The position numbers and the translations under genes were made by a program. Shown in pieces: positions 53,861 to 62,676 of a stretch of DNA of 64,000 nt. The DNA is from Granulicella tundricola MP5ACTX9 (GTDB lineage Bacteria; Acidobacteriota; Terriglobia; Terriglobales; Acidobacteriaceae). A model generated the notes under the pieces. It was given only the letters and a program-made list of their open reading frames with translations, was not told where the DNA came from and did no database searches. Location of the stretch: the NCBI RefSeq assembly GCF_000178975.2, contig NC_015064.1, positions 2,728,001-2,792,000 of the forward strand, written 5' to 3'. The first letter of the stretch is position 1. Every line of letters starts with the position of its first letter.

Positions 53861-54682
53861 TCAGCCCACCTGCTGCTTCGCCAGCCGCCACATCGCATCC
53901 AGCTCTTCCTCTGAAGCCTTCTGCAGCGTCTCCGTGCCGCCCGCGGCAGCCTCCATGGCATTGAACCGTCTACGGAACTTCGCATTCGCTCCACGCAGCG
54001 CAAACTCCGGGTCCAACTTCAGCTTGCGTGCCAGATGCATCGCGGTGAACAGCAGATCGCCCAGCTCATCGAACGCCCGTTCAGACCCCGCCTCACCCGG
54101 CCGCACCTCCAGCCTCAGTTCCTCCAGTTCTTCCTCCAGCTTCGTAAACAGCCCACCCTCATCCGCCCAGTCGAACCCAACCTTAGCCGCCTTCGCGCCC
54201 AGCTTGGTCGCCTCCAGCATCGCAGGAACGTGCCGTGGCACGTCCGCCAGCAGGCCCGCCGGGGCATCGCCTCGTTCCGCCTTCTCCTGCCGCTTCACGG
54301 CCTCCCAGTTGCGATTAACGTCATCCGCCGTCTCGGCACTCGCATCGCCAAAGATATGCGGATGCCTGCGGATCAGCTTGGCGCTCAGGTTCGCCGCCAC
54401 ATCCTGGATGTTGAAGTAGCCCGCCTCGGACGCCATCTGCGCATAGAACAGCACCTGCAGAAGCAGATCGCCAAGCTCATCCTTCAACTCCGGCCATGCC
54501 TTCCGGTCGATCGCATCGAAGACCTCGTAGGTCTCTTCCAGCGTATGCCGCTTGATGGACTCAAAGGTCTGTTCCCGATCCCAGGGACACCCACCCGGCC
54601 CACGCAGACGCGCCATAATCGCAATCGCCTCACGCAGTGATTCCATCTCCGCCGGTGTGACTTTAGTCGTCTCTTCGCTCAT
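53861..54682 (-). CDS. mazG: Nucleoside triphosphate pyrophosphohydrolase MazG
   Basis: A 273-residue MazG with the first MazG domain (RGPGGCPWDREQTFESIKRHTLEETYEVFDAI) and a second (GFDWADEGGLFTKLEEELEELRLE), both with the metal-binding EExxE pattern. It clears non-canonical or excess NTPs and modulates ppGpp-linked stress. The ATG at 54682 is used; a TTG is immediately before it. It has no toxin-antitoxin partner here. Confidence 0.94.
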   Translation of the reverse strand: MSEETTKVTPAEMESLREAIAIMARLRGPGGCPWDREQTFESIKRHTLEETYEVFDAIDRKAWPELKDELGDLLLQVLFYAQMASEAGYFNIQDVAANLSAKLIRRHPHIFGDASAETADDVNRNWEAVKRQEKAERGDAPAGLLADVPRHVPAMLEATKLGAKAAKVGFDWADEGGLFTKLEEELEELRLEVRPGEAGSERAFDELGDLLFTAMHLARKLKLDPEFALRGANAKFRRRFNAMEAAAGGTETLQKASEEELDAMWRLAKQQVG

Positions 54683-54719
54683 CAATTCACTCTAACCTGA
54701 CTGGTCCTACACATAAAAA

Positions 54720-54763
54720 AGCAGAGCCACCGGAAGCTAACTCCGCTTCCGTTCGGCTCTGCT
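54720..54763 (-). terminator. Terminator after the OmpA-like gene
   Basis: AGCAGAGCC (54720-54728) pairs with GGCTCTGCT (54755-54763), with an inner CGGAAGC/GCTTCCG stem (54731-54737 with 54745-54751). On the minus strand TTTTTT follows. It lies 27 bases past the stop of the gene at 54790. Confidence 0.92.
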
Positions 54764-54789
54764 CGCATTGCTGATTAGCTTTGAAACAG

Positions 54790-55572
54790 TTAGTTGGAGC
54801 TGATCGCGTTCGAAGCGGCCGTTGCGCCACCGCTCGTCATATTCGACATCAACTTCACTTCTACACGGCGATTCTGCGCACGTCCGCTGGCCGTCTTGTC
54901 GCTGGCAATCTGCGCGTCCTTGCCGATGCCGACGAGATAAAACTTGTGCGGAGGAACGTTGTACTTAGCCGAGAGATAGTCCACCACCGCATCCGCGCGG
55001 CGCTGGCTCAACTTGTAGTTGTACTGTGCGTCACCAACCGAGTCCGTACCGCCTGTAACCTCAAGCAGGTAGCCCCGGGCGCTCTGCAAGCTTGCAGCAA
55101 GCCCATCGAGCTGTTCCTTATCCGACTTCGTCAGCACCGTCTTATCGAAGCCGAAGGTCACACTCACATCGGAGAGCTGCTTGTAGTTGTCGAGATTCGC
55201 GATCACGCCATTGAGCGAGTCGACGCGGTTGGATGCGCCTTGAGCAGCCTGGTTCGCCTGATCCGCGGACTGCCCGGCAGCCGTGGCATGTTGACCAGCC
55301 TGATCGGCAGCAGCCTGTGCGCCGGCGATGCCCTTGGTCGCACGCTCATCGGTATCGACGAGGGCGCGGTGATCGGACGCAGTCTTTGCGTCAAGCTCAT
55401 TCGTGTTCTGCACCAACGGAGCGGTCTGCGAGCGAACATAATTTTTTGTGGAGCAGCCTATCGTTGCCAGGCTGAGAACCAGCGAACCCGAAAGTGCAAG
55501 CAGCGAAACAACCTTTGAGGTCGAGAAGCGGGAATTAAGCGACTGGGAAAGTCGACTGGAACTAGCGTTCAT
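54790..55572 (-). CDS. OmpA-family outer membrane lipoprotein
   Basis: A 260-residue lipoprotein with a signal peptide and lipobox (LATIGC), an Ala/Gln-rich helical coil in the middle (AGAQAAADQAGQHATAAGQSAD) and a C-terminal OmpA domain that binds peptidoglycan (GFDKTVLTKSDKEQLDGLA, GGTDSVGDAQYNYKLSQRRADAVVDYL). It thus links outer membrane and wall, like Pal. The ATG at 55572 has AAGGAG 5 bases upstream; the longer frame from 55782 has no support. A hairpin lies just before the RBS and a strong terminator behind. Confidence 0.9.
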   Translation of the reverse strand: MNASSSRLSQSLNSRFSTSKVVSLLALSGSLVLSLATIGCSTKNYVRSQTAPLVQNTNELDAKTASDHRALVDTDERATKGIAGAQAAADQAGQHATAAGQSADQANQAAQGASNRVDSLNGVIANLDNYKQLSDVSVTFGFDKTVLTKSDKEQLDGLAASLQSARGYLLEVTGGTDSVGDAQYNYKLSQRRADAVVDYLSAKYNVPPHKFYLVGIGKDAQIASDKTASGRAQNRRVEVKLMSNMTSGGATAASNAISSN

Positions 55573-55583
55573 AAATTCTCCTT

Positions 55584-55597
55584 CGAGACGAGTCTCG
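55584..55597 (-). promoter_or_regulatory. Hairpin in the leader of the OmpA-like gene
   Basis: CGAGACTCGTCTCG on the minus strand is a perfect inverted repeat, ending 1 base before the AAGGAG ribosome binding site. It could stabilise the mRNA end or adjust ribosome access. Confidence 0.5.
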
Positions 55598-55816
55598 TTA
55601 CAAGATTGACAGCAATCCTGCTGCCAAAGCCGCAATCCCACAAAAGGGTCATAAATCCCATGCATTTTGCAAAAAAGCCGCGTCCTTGGGTGCAGGCCCG
55701 CAGAACAGATGGAATTTTTGCCATCCGGAAACGTCAAAACTTCCCGTTCCGGCACTCTGCGTCCGCTGCACTTACAGCTCATCTAAACTAGAGAAAGCAC
55801 CTCACCGCGCCCAAGT

Positions 55817-57805
55817 ATGGATCTTCTCCAGAAAATTCGCACCCTCCCCACCTCTCCCGGCTGCTACCTCTATAAGAACGCCGAAGGTGAGGTCATCTAC
55901 GTCGGCAAGGCGAAGAATCTGCGCTCCCGCGTCCGTTCTTATTTTCTGGAAGCCAACCAGCGCAACAACCAGAAGACCGGCTCCCTCATGCGTGAGGCCG
56001 TCGACGTCGACTACATCACCGTCGACAACGAACGCGAGGCCCTCGCCCTTGAAAACAACCTCATCAAGCAGCGCAAGCCACGCTTCAACATCCTCCTCCG
56101 CGACGACAAGACCTACCCCTACATCAAGATCACCCTCACCGACCGCCACCCCAAGGTCTTCGTCACCCGCCGCCTCCGCAAGGACGGCGGAGCCTACTTC
56201 GGCCCCTACTTCCCCGGCAACCTCGCCCACCGCCTCGTAGACCTCATCCACCGCAGCTTCCTCATCCCATCCTGCAAGGTCGATCTCAACCGCTACCACC
56301 CCCGCGCCTGCCTCCAGTACTACATCAAGCGCTGCCTCGGCCCCTGTGTCGAAGGCCTCGTCACCCCCGAGACCTACAAAGACACCATTCGCGACGTCCA
56401 GCTCTTCCTCGACGGCCGCACCGACGAACTGGAAAAACGCCTCACCGCAAGAATGGCCGAAGCCGCCGAGAACATGCAGTTCGAGCTCGCCGCCCGCCTC
56501 CGCGACCAGCTCGTCACCGTCAGCCAGATGCAGGACAAGCAGCGCATCGCCACCACCGACAACGAGGACGCAGACGTCTTCGGCTTCCACTACGAAAACC
56601 AGATGCTCGCCGTCAACCTCTTCCACATGCGAGGAGGCAAGATCGTAGACCGCCGCGACTTCTTCTGGGAAGACCTCCCAGACCTCGCCGGCCACTTCGG
56701 TGAATCCCTCAATGAAGGCGAAGAGACCGAAGCCGCACTTGAGCCCGACACCCGCCGCTCCGCGCCAGAGATCGAGGAAGATTCCACCTCCGTCCAGCAA
56801 ACACCCGTGGCCGAACTTGGCGCAGTCTTCTCCCCCGCCGCCTTCTTCTCCGCCCTCTTAAAACAGCTCTACCTCGACCAGTCCTACGTCCCCCGCAGCA
56901 TCTACGTTCCCGTCGACTTCCCCGACCGCGTCCTCCTCGCCGACCTCCTCTCCGAGCGCGCCCATCACCGCATCGAGCTCGCCGCCCCCCAGCGCGGCGA
57001 CAAGCGCTCCCTCGTCGATCTAGTCTGTCAAAACGCCAAGCAGTCCTACGACCAGCGCTTCCGCGTCCTCCAGCCCACCAAAAAGCTCATCGCCGACACC
57101 CTCCAGGACATCCTCAACCTGCCCGAAACCCCCAAGCGCATCGAGTGCTTCGACATCTCCCACATCCAGGGCTCCGAGACCGTCGCCTCCATGGTCGTCT
57201 GGGAAGACGGCGTCATGAAGAAGTCCGACTACCGCAAGTTCCAGATCAAAACCGTCTCCGGCAACGACGACTTCGCCTCCATGCGCGAGGTTATCCAGCG
57301 CCGCTACAAGCGCCTCCTCGACGAGAAAAAACCCTTCCCTTCCGTCATCCTCATAGACGGAGGCCTCGGCCAACTCAGCGCCGCCTATGCCGCATTGGAA
57401 GAAATAGGAGTAACCCTCCAGCCCCTGGCCTCCATCGCAAAAAAGGAAGAGATCATCTACGTCCACGGCCAGGAGGACGAACCCGTCGTCCTCGACCGCC
57501 GCAGCCCGGTCCTGCACATGGTCCAAAAAATCCGCGACGAGAGCCACCGCTTCGCCGTCGGCTACCACCGCAAACGCCGCCAGATCCGCGACCGCGAAAC
57601 CGAACTCGACCCCATTCCCGGCGTAGGCCCCCGCACCCGCCAGCGCCTCATCGAGCACTTCGGCTCCATCCGCGCCATCAAGCAAACCGCCGAACAAAAC
57701 CCCGACGCCCTCACCGCCGTAGTCAACCAGGCCACAGCAGAAAAAATCCGCCGCTACTTCTTCCCCACCCCGGCAGAACCCGAAACCTTAGTACAGATCT
57801 CCTAG
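55817..57805 (+). CDS. uvrC: UvrABC system protein C
   Basis: A 662-residue UvrC, the nuclease that cuts on both sides of a DNA lesion after UvrA/UvrB recognition. It has the N-terminal GIY-YIG domain (GCYLYKNAEGEVIYVGKA), a UVR motif (LTARMAEAAENMQFELAARLRDQL), the RNase H-like endonuclease domain (CFDISHIQGSETVASMVV), and two C-terminal helix-hairpin-helix motifs (DPIPGVGPRTRQRLIEHFGS). No other uvr gene is in the window. It is divergent from the OmpA-like gene. Confidence 0.96.
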   Translation: MDLLQKIRTLPTSPGCYLYKNAEGEVIYVGKAKNLRSRVRSYFLEANQRNNQKTGSLMREAVDVDYITVDNEREALALENNLIKQRKPRFNILLRDDKTYPYIKITLTDRHPKVFVTRRLRKDGGAYFGPYFPGNLAHRLVDLIHRSFLIPSCKVDLNRYHPRACLQYYIKRCLGPCVEGLVTPETYKDTIRDVQLFLDGRTDELEKRLTARMAEAAENMQFELAARLRDQLVTVSQMQDKQRIATTDNEDADVFGFHYENQMLAVNLFHMRGGKIVDRRDFFWEDLPDLAGHFGESLNEGEETEAALEPDTRRSAPEIEEDSTSVQQTPVAELGAVFSPAAFFSALLKQLYLDQSYVPRSIYVPVDFPDRVLLADLLSERAHHRIELAAPQRGDKRSLVDLVCQNAKQSYDQRFRVLQPTKKLIADTLQDILNLPETPKRIECFDISHIQGSETVASMVVWEDGVMKKSDYRKFQIKTVSGNDDFASMREVIQRRYKRLLDEKKPFPSVILIDGGLGQLSAAYAALEEIGVTLQPLASIAKKEEIIYVHGQEDEPVVLDRRSPVLHMVQKIRDESHRFAVGYHRKRRQIRDRETELDPIPGVGPRTRQRLIEHFGSIRAIKQTAEQNPDALTAVVNQATAEKIRRYFFPTPAEPETLVQIS

Positions 57806-57837
57806 CGCCTCAGCACAAGTCCAACACCACACCAACT

Positions 57838-57895
57838 GTCATTCTGAGCGTAGCGAAGAATCTCCGTAGCTGCTGTTGCAGTTGCTTGTTCTAGC
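57838..57895 (+). repeat. GTCAT-hairpin intergenic repeat
   Basis: GTCA then TTCTGAGC, loop GTA, GCGAAGAA (57842-57860; 6 of 8 pairs), then TCTCCGTAGCTG and a TTGC-rich tail. This copy has the most weakened stem. It lies 33 bases past the uvrC stop. Confidence 0.65.
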
Positions 57896-57914
57896 CGTTG
57901 CCGTTCGGATTAGA

Positions 57915-57932
57915 GGGGGGCTTCAGCCCCCC
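57915..57932 (+). repeat. GC hairpin with a related tail, possible terminator
   Basis: GGGGGGC, loop TTCA, GCCCCCC: a perfect 7-bp stem. A second similar pair (GGCTTTAGCCC near 57954) follows. It lies between convergent uvrC and the metallopeptidase gene, and the flanks look like a second repeat family. Only two T-rich bases follow, so a terminator role is uncertain. Confidence 0.5.
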
Positions 57933-57990
57933 GTTTCCCCACCAAGAACGGAAGGCTTTAGCCCCGGGCAGTTACAGTTGTTCGTTCTTT

Positions 57991-58932
57991 CTACTCCCCC
58001 GCCCCAGCATTAGCCCCAAACGTATCGCAAGCCGTAACCTTCCCCGTCGTCAGCCCTTTCCTGAACCAGTCTTCTCTCTGCGCACTCGTCCCATGCGTAA
58101 AGCTCTCCGGGCTGACAGCCCTTCCACTCATACTCTGCAGGTGATCGTCCCCAACCGCAGCCGCAGCCTTCAGCGCCCCGGCAATATCGTCCTCATGCAC
58201 AATCCCCCGCTGCTGCGTCGAGTGCGCCCAGACCCCCGCATAGCAATCCGCCTGCAGCTCCAGGTCAACCGAATACTCGTTCTTCTTCCCCGGATTCTGC
58301 CGAACCAGCATCTGTTCCTTCTGCTCCGTCCCCAGCAGCTTCTGCACATGATGCCCAAGCTCATGCGCAATCACGTACGCCTGCGCAAAGTCCCCCGTAT
58401 CCCCGCCAAACTTCTTCAACTCATCCCAGAAGCTCAGGTCGATATACACCTTCTCATCCGCCGGACAATAAAACGGCCCCGTCTGCGACCGCGCCGTCCC
58501 GCAACCGGAATAAGTCGCTCCCCGATAAATGACCAGCTTCGCATGACGATACTGCTTCCCCGCTCCCTCAAAGATGCGCGTCCAGGTCTTCTGTGCATCG
58601 TCCAGCACAAAGCTGATCAACTGCACATCCCGATCCTCCCCCGGAGGATGCGCCTTGGGCGACCGCTGCGGCCCACCCGCAACAGCCGGCCCATACTGAG
58701 CGCTGCTCGGCCCGTTGTAACTCTGTGAAGGCGCACCGCCCCCATGCATCATGCTTCCCAGGAAGTTATGCCCCGTCACCAGGCTGATCACCAGCACAAT
58801 GATGAACCCCACGATCCCCAGCCCGCCGCCACCCCCGCCACCAAATCCGAACCCACCCCCGCCGCCATCTCCGCCGGAAGAGTCCCGCCGATCCTCAATA
58901 TCACTGCTCGTTCCGCCCGGCGTCCAATCCAT
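57991..58932 (-). CDS. Neutral zinc metallopeptidase (YpfJ-like)
   Basis: A 313-residue protein of the neutral zinc metallopeptidase family. The active motif HELGHH is in AHELGHHVQKLLG, and the E further on (AGVWAHSTQQ region) fits the gluzincin type. The N-terminus has a Gly-rich tract (about residues 20-37), then one membrane helix (LGIVGFIIVLVISLVTG). It probably faces the periplasm and cuts or processes envelope proteins. The Gly-rich region is unusual in length. Confidence 0.85.
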   Translation of the reverse strand: MDWTPGGTSSDIEDRRDSSGGDGGGGGFGFGGGGGGGLGIVGFIIVLVISLVTGHNFLGSMMHGGGAPSQSYNGPSSAQYGPAVAGGPQRSPKAHPPGEDRDVQLISFVLDDAQKTWTRIFEGAGKQYRHAKLVIYRGATYSGCGTARSQTGPFYCPADEKVYIDLSFWDELKKFGGDTGDFAQAYVIAHELGHHVQKLLGTEQKEQMLVRQNPGKKNEYSVDLELQADCYAGVWAHSTQQRGIVHEDDIAGALKAAAAVGDDHLQSMSGRAVSPESFTHGTSAQREDWFRKGLTTGKVTACDTFGANAGAGE

Positions 58933-58992
58933 ATCGCTGACTCCCTTATCTTGTTCTCACATCAATGGATGCAAAAACCAAGCTCACCGCAG

Positions 58993-59496
58993 TTATGAAC
59001 CCGCCGCATAAAAGCTATACGTAGCCGTATAAGGCACCCGAGACTCCGCTCCCTCATGCGCCACGTCGCAGCCATCCACCCTCGCCACGCCACCCTTCGT
59101 CTCAGACCGCCGGATATACGCCACCCCAGCCATCTCCCCTGCCCCAGCCGCATCCACACCCTTCAGCAGCAGCCACGGAACCGCGCCAGCCACCGGCGAC
59201 GACATATTTGAAACCACCTTCCCGTGCACTGAGCTCCCATCCTTATACATCCACACCGGCCCCGCCCCATGCGAGCCCACCTCGACCCCATCCACAAACA
59301 GCTTCGCCTCCGGCGCGACGAACACCCAGGCCATCCCTGCATCCTTCTTCTGGCACTTGTAGATCTGCACCCCGCGCCCTTCAGCCGTCAGCACCGCATG
59401 AAAACCCGCAGGCACATCAACCGACTGCGCTCCAGACTGCCCCAGCGCAGCCACACCGCTCAAACTCAACACACACGTCGTAACGAATCGAATCAT
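58993..59496 (-). CDS. DUF3455 domain exported protein
   Basis: A 167-residue exported protein (signal peptide FVTTCVLSLSGVAALGQ). The DUF3455 signatures VQIYKCQKKDAGMAWVFVAPEAKLF and GPVWMYKDGSSVHGKVV, and a late VPYTATYSFYAA are clear. Function of the family is not known. The ATG at 59496 starts the signal peptide. It lies 60 bases after the metallopeptidase gene start, on the same strand. Confidence 0.85.
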   Translation of the reverse strand: MIRFVTTCVLSLSGVAALGQSGAQSVDVPAGFHAVLTAEGRGVQIYKCQKKDAGMAWVFVAPEAKLFVDGVEVGSHGAGPVWMYKDGSSVHGKVVSNMSSPVAGAVPWLLLKGVDAAGAGEMAGVAYIRRSETKGGVARVDGCDVAHEGAESRVPYTATYSFYAAGS

Positions 59497-59592
59497 GTCC
59501 GTTAGTCTATCGCCCGCCCACCTCAAAAATCCCGACCACCACCACGATTGACGGAACAGAAATCAACCGCCCATCGTATCCTCGTCACACCC

Positions 59593-61152
59593 ATGAGTGA
59601 CACCACCGTCGTTCGCCCCACCGACCCCGAACTTCGCTCCGCCGTCCGTCTTGCCGCCGTCTTCGCTCTCATCACCTTTCTCTTTCACCTCCTCGTCAAC
59701 CTCAGCCAGCCGCACCTCGGTTGGGGGTACTTCCGTGACGAGTTCTACTACCTCCTCTGTGGCCGCCATCTCGATTGGGGCTACGTCGACCACGGCCCGC
59801 TCGTAGCCGTACAGGCCCGCCTTGCAGAGACCATCTTCGGCCACTCCCTTGCCGGCATCCGCATGTTCACTGCCCTGGGCGGAGCCGCACGGGTCTTCCT
59901 CACCGGTCTGCTCGCCTGGTCCTTAGGCGGACGCCGAGCCGCCCAGACCCTGGCGATGTTCGCCGTCTCGCTCGCGCCCATCTACCTCGTGCTGGACGGT
60001 TTCCTCTCCATGAACTCCTGGGAGGCCGCCTTCTGGATGACCTGCGCCCTCGCCGTCATCCTGATGCACCAGGGCCGCACGCCAAAGCTCTGGCTGCTCT
60101 TCGGCCTCGCCGCCGGTCTCGGCCTCCTCAACAAGCCTTCGATGACCTTCTTCCTCATCGCGCTCCTGCTGGCGCTCCTCATCACCCCGCAGCGCCGTCT
60201 CCTCTTTACCCCGTACCTCCTCGGCGGCATCGCCCTCATCGTCATCATCACCGCCCCCAACCTCCTCTGGCAGCTTCACCACCACTGGGCTACGCTTGAG
60301 TTCCTTCGCGAATCCACCCATCACCAGGACCATCCCAGCTTTCTCAATCTCCTCAAAAGCCAGGTGCTCGGCCTCGGCCCCATCAGCGCCTTCGTCTGGC
60401 TCCCCGGCCTTTACTGGCTCCTGCGCCGCCCTGCCCAACGCTGGCTCGGACTCACCTATATCTTCTTCTTCGCCGCCATGGCCGCCCTCCACGCCAAGGA
60501 CTACTACCCCACCCCCATCTATCCCATCCTCTTCGCCGCCGGCGGCCTCTTCTGGCAGTCCCGCATTCCTGCCCAGCGGCAATCGCGCCTAGTCGCCTTC
60601 CCTATCCTCCAGACAGCTATCTTTGCCCTGGGCATTCTCATTCTCCCCTTAGGCAATCCCTTCATGACTCCCGCGCAGTGGATCAGCTACATTCGCACAA
60701 CCCATCTCCGCGCCGCCGCTGGCATATCCGGTGATGCCTTCTTCCCCCAATACCTGGCAGACCGCTTCGGTTGGGACGAGCAACTCGCCCTCGTCCACCA
60801 AGCCCTCGCCCAACTCTCCCCGGCCGACCTCTCTCAGGTCCGCATCCTCTGCGCCAACTACGGGGAAGCCGCCGGCCTTGAATATCTCGATGGCCCCAAC
60901 CTGCCCCCCGTCATCAGCGGCCACAACAACTACTGGTTCTGGGGTCCGCAGGCCGCCACAGGAGAGGTCATGATCGTCATCAACGGTGCCACACCCCAGC
61001 AAATGCTCGAATCCTACAAAGACGTCCAGGTCATCGGCAAGATCACCCACTCCTACGCCATGCCCTTTGAACGTCGAGCTACCGTCTATCTGGCCCGGCA
61101 CCGCCGCCAAAACCTCACCGCCGACTGGCCAGACCTGAAGCACTTCGACTGA
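59593..61152 (+). CDS. Glycosyltransferase family 39 (ArnT/PMT-like)
   Basis: A 519-residue polytopic membrane glycosyltransferase. After a short basic N-terminus it has many hydrophobic helices and the first periplasmic loop FRDEFYYLLCGRHLDWGYVDHGPL with the catalytic Asp-Glu, typical of the PMT/ArnT group. It transfers sugars from polyprenyl-phosphate donors to lipids or proteins outside the membrane. The precise acceptor is unknown. The ATG at 59593 fits; an in-frame start at 59548 is less likely. Confidence 0.85.
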   Translation: MSDTTVVRPTDPELRSAVRLAAVFALITFLFHLLVNLSQPHLGWGYFRDEFYYLLCGRHLDWGYVDHGPLVAVQARLAETIFGHSLAGIRMFTALGGAARVFLTGLLAWSLGGRRAAQTLAMFAVSLAPIYLVLDGFLSMNSWEAAFWMTCALAVILMHQGRTPKLWLLFGLAAGLGLLNKPSMTFFLIALLLALLITPQRRLLFTPYLLGGIALIVIITAPNLLWQLHHHWATLEFLRESTHHQDHPSFLNLLKSQVLGLGPISAFVWLPGLYWLLRRPAQRWLGLTYIFFFAAMAALHAKDYYPTPIYPILFAAGGLFWQSRIPAQRQSRLVAFPILQTAIFALGILILPLGNPFMTPAQWISYIRTTHLRAAAGISGDAFFPQYLADRFGWDEQLALVHQALAQLSPADLSQVRILCANYGEAAGLEYLDGPNLPPVISGHNNYWFWGPQAATGEVMIVINGATPQQMLESYKDVQVIGKITHSYAMPFERRATVYLARHRRQNLTADWPDLKHFD

Positions 61153-61174
61153 ACCTTGCAAACCCTACCTTTTT

Positions 61175-61220
61175 GTCATTCCGCAGCGAAGCGGAGCAAC
61201 CTGCTTCTGTCTTTGCCGTC
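61175..61220 (+). repeat. GTCAT-hairpin intergenic repeat
   Basis: GTCATT, then a stem TCCGC/GCGGA (61180-61184 with 61191-61195) around AGCGAA, then GCAACCTGCTTCTGTC and a TTTGCCG tail. It lies between the glycosyltransferase and rsmA. The tail matches the 23291 copy. Confidence 0.65.
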
Positions 61221-61249
61221 CAATCCGCCCCACCACGTAAACTAGACTT

Positions 61250-62065
61250 GTGTCCCAGATCCGTAAGCCCAAGCTCGGCCAGAACTTCCTCGTAGACGAC
61301 GACGCCCGCCACCGCATCGCAGGCTCCCTCGGCGACCTCTCCACCCGCACCATCGTCGAGATCGGCCCCGGCCACGGAGCCATCACCGAGATCCTCGCCA
61401 CCCGCTGCCGTCGCCTCATCGCCCTGGAGCTAGACCGCTCCCTCGCCGCTGAACTCACCTTCCGCTTCCGCGAAAACCCAAACGTCCAGGTCATCGAAAC
61501 CGACGTCCTCAAGTTCGACTTCGCCAGCATCGCAGAGGAAGGTGAAACGCTGGACGTCATCGGCAACCTCCCCTACTACATCACCTCGGACATCCTCCTG
61601 CACCTCTTCGCCGCCGCGCCTTTATTAAGACGCGCCGCCCTTATGATGCAGCGCGAGGTCGCCGACCGCGTCTCCGCCCACCCCGGCGTCCGAGACTACG
61701 GTCTCCTCTCCGCCTCCACCCAGATGTACGCCCAGGTCGATAACCTCTTCACCCTCCCGCCCGCCGCCTTCAACCCGCCGCCGGACGTCTTTTCCACAGT
61801 CCTCCGCCTCAGCTTCGCCCCCCGCTTCACTGAACTCGGCGTGGACCCCATCGGCTTCGACCGCTTCCTCCGCAAGTGCTTCGCCCAGAAACGCAAGACC
61901 CTCCACAACAACCTGCGCGTCGCCGGCTACTCCCCCGAAGCCCTCGCCCAATGGCCCGCAACCATCCCCCCCCAAGCCCGCGCCGAGCAGTTATCGCTGG
62001 AGCAAATGTCCACACTTTATGGTGCGCTACTGGCGTTTTGTGGTGACGAAAACGCAGTGGATTAG
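61250..62065 (+). CDS. rsmA: 16S rRNA dimethyladenosine transferase RsmA (KsgA)
   Basis: A 271-residue methyltransferase that dimethylates A1518 and A1519 of 16S rRNA. The early QNFLVDDDARHRIAGSL, SAM motif IVEIGPGHGAITEIL, and the NLPYYIT motif are all typical. The start is a GTG at 61250. The end overlaps the convergent gene by 4 bases. Confidence 0.95.
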   Translation: MSQIRKPKLGQNFLVDDDARHRIAGSLGDLSTRTIVEIGPGHGAITEILATRCRRLIALELDRSLAAELTFRFRENPNVQVIETDVLKFDFASIAEEGETLDVIGNLPYYITSDILLHLFAAAPLLRRAALMMQREVADRVSAHPGVRDYGLLSASTQMYAQVDNLFTLPPAAFNPPPDVFSTVLRLSFAPRFTELGVDPIGFDRFLRKCFAQKRKTLHNNLRVAGYSPEALAQWPATIPPQARAEQLSLEQMSTLYGALLAFCGDENAVD

Positions 62066-62676
62066 CGCGCTATCTCCATTGTTTTCAATAAATCCCCCGC
62101 TTTCACCCGCACCTTCTCCAACACATCCGGATCGCCCACCAGCGACCATAACTCCTTTGCAATCAATCCCACCTCGATGGCCCGCCCATCTTTCACCATC
62201 CCCTCAAGAGTAGTCATCTCCCCATACAGAGCCAGCCGGTCGTACTTGTGCTCCATCTCCAGCTTCCGCCCCTCCTCCAACATCAGCGCCATCCCTTGAA
62301 ACTGATCCGTCAGCGTCTGTACCGTCTTGCTCTCCGTGTAGTTATAGGTGCAGCTTCCGGCCCCGTCCTGCCCTTTATAGGCCAATGTTTTCAACCCCGT
62401 GTCCGCAATCCCTTTCTTTTTGGAGGCACAAGGAAAGTCAAACCGCGCCACCGAAACAGCCTCCTCGAAGATCCTCGCAGCCAGCCCCGTGGAGACCTCG
62501 AGCGGCACACTAACACCCGCCTGCGTGTAAGCCGCCCGCCCATCCCGATGTACCTCAAACGTATATCCCGGCTGCCGCAGGGCAGGCCGATCAAACTGAA
62601 ACGTAATCAACGAATCCGCTGGCCCCGCCCCCTGCCCAAACACCCCCAAAATCGCTCCAACCAGAAATCCAATCAA
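62062..62676 (-). CDS. Exported protein of unknown function
   Basis: A 204-residue protein with a short signal-like N-terminus (IGFLVGAILGVFGQG). The mature part has SLITFQFDRPALRQPGYTFEVHRDGRAAY and paired cysteines (FPCASKKKG and SCTYNYTE). No family recognised. The start is a TTG overlapping the ruvC stop (TTGA), so coupled translation with ruvC is likely. Confidence 0.7.
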   Translation of the reverse strand: MIGFLVGAILGVFGQGAGPADSLITFQFDRPALRQPGYTFEVHRDGRAAYTQAGVSVPLEVSTGLAARIFEEAVSVARFDFPCASKKKGIADTGLKTLAYKGQDGAGSCTYNYTESKTVQTLTDQFQGMALMLEEGRKLEMEHKYDRLALYGEMTTLEGMVKDGRAIEVGLIAKELWSLVGDPDVLEKVRVKAGDLLKTMEIAR

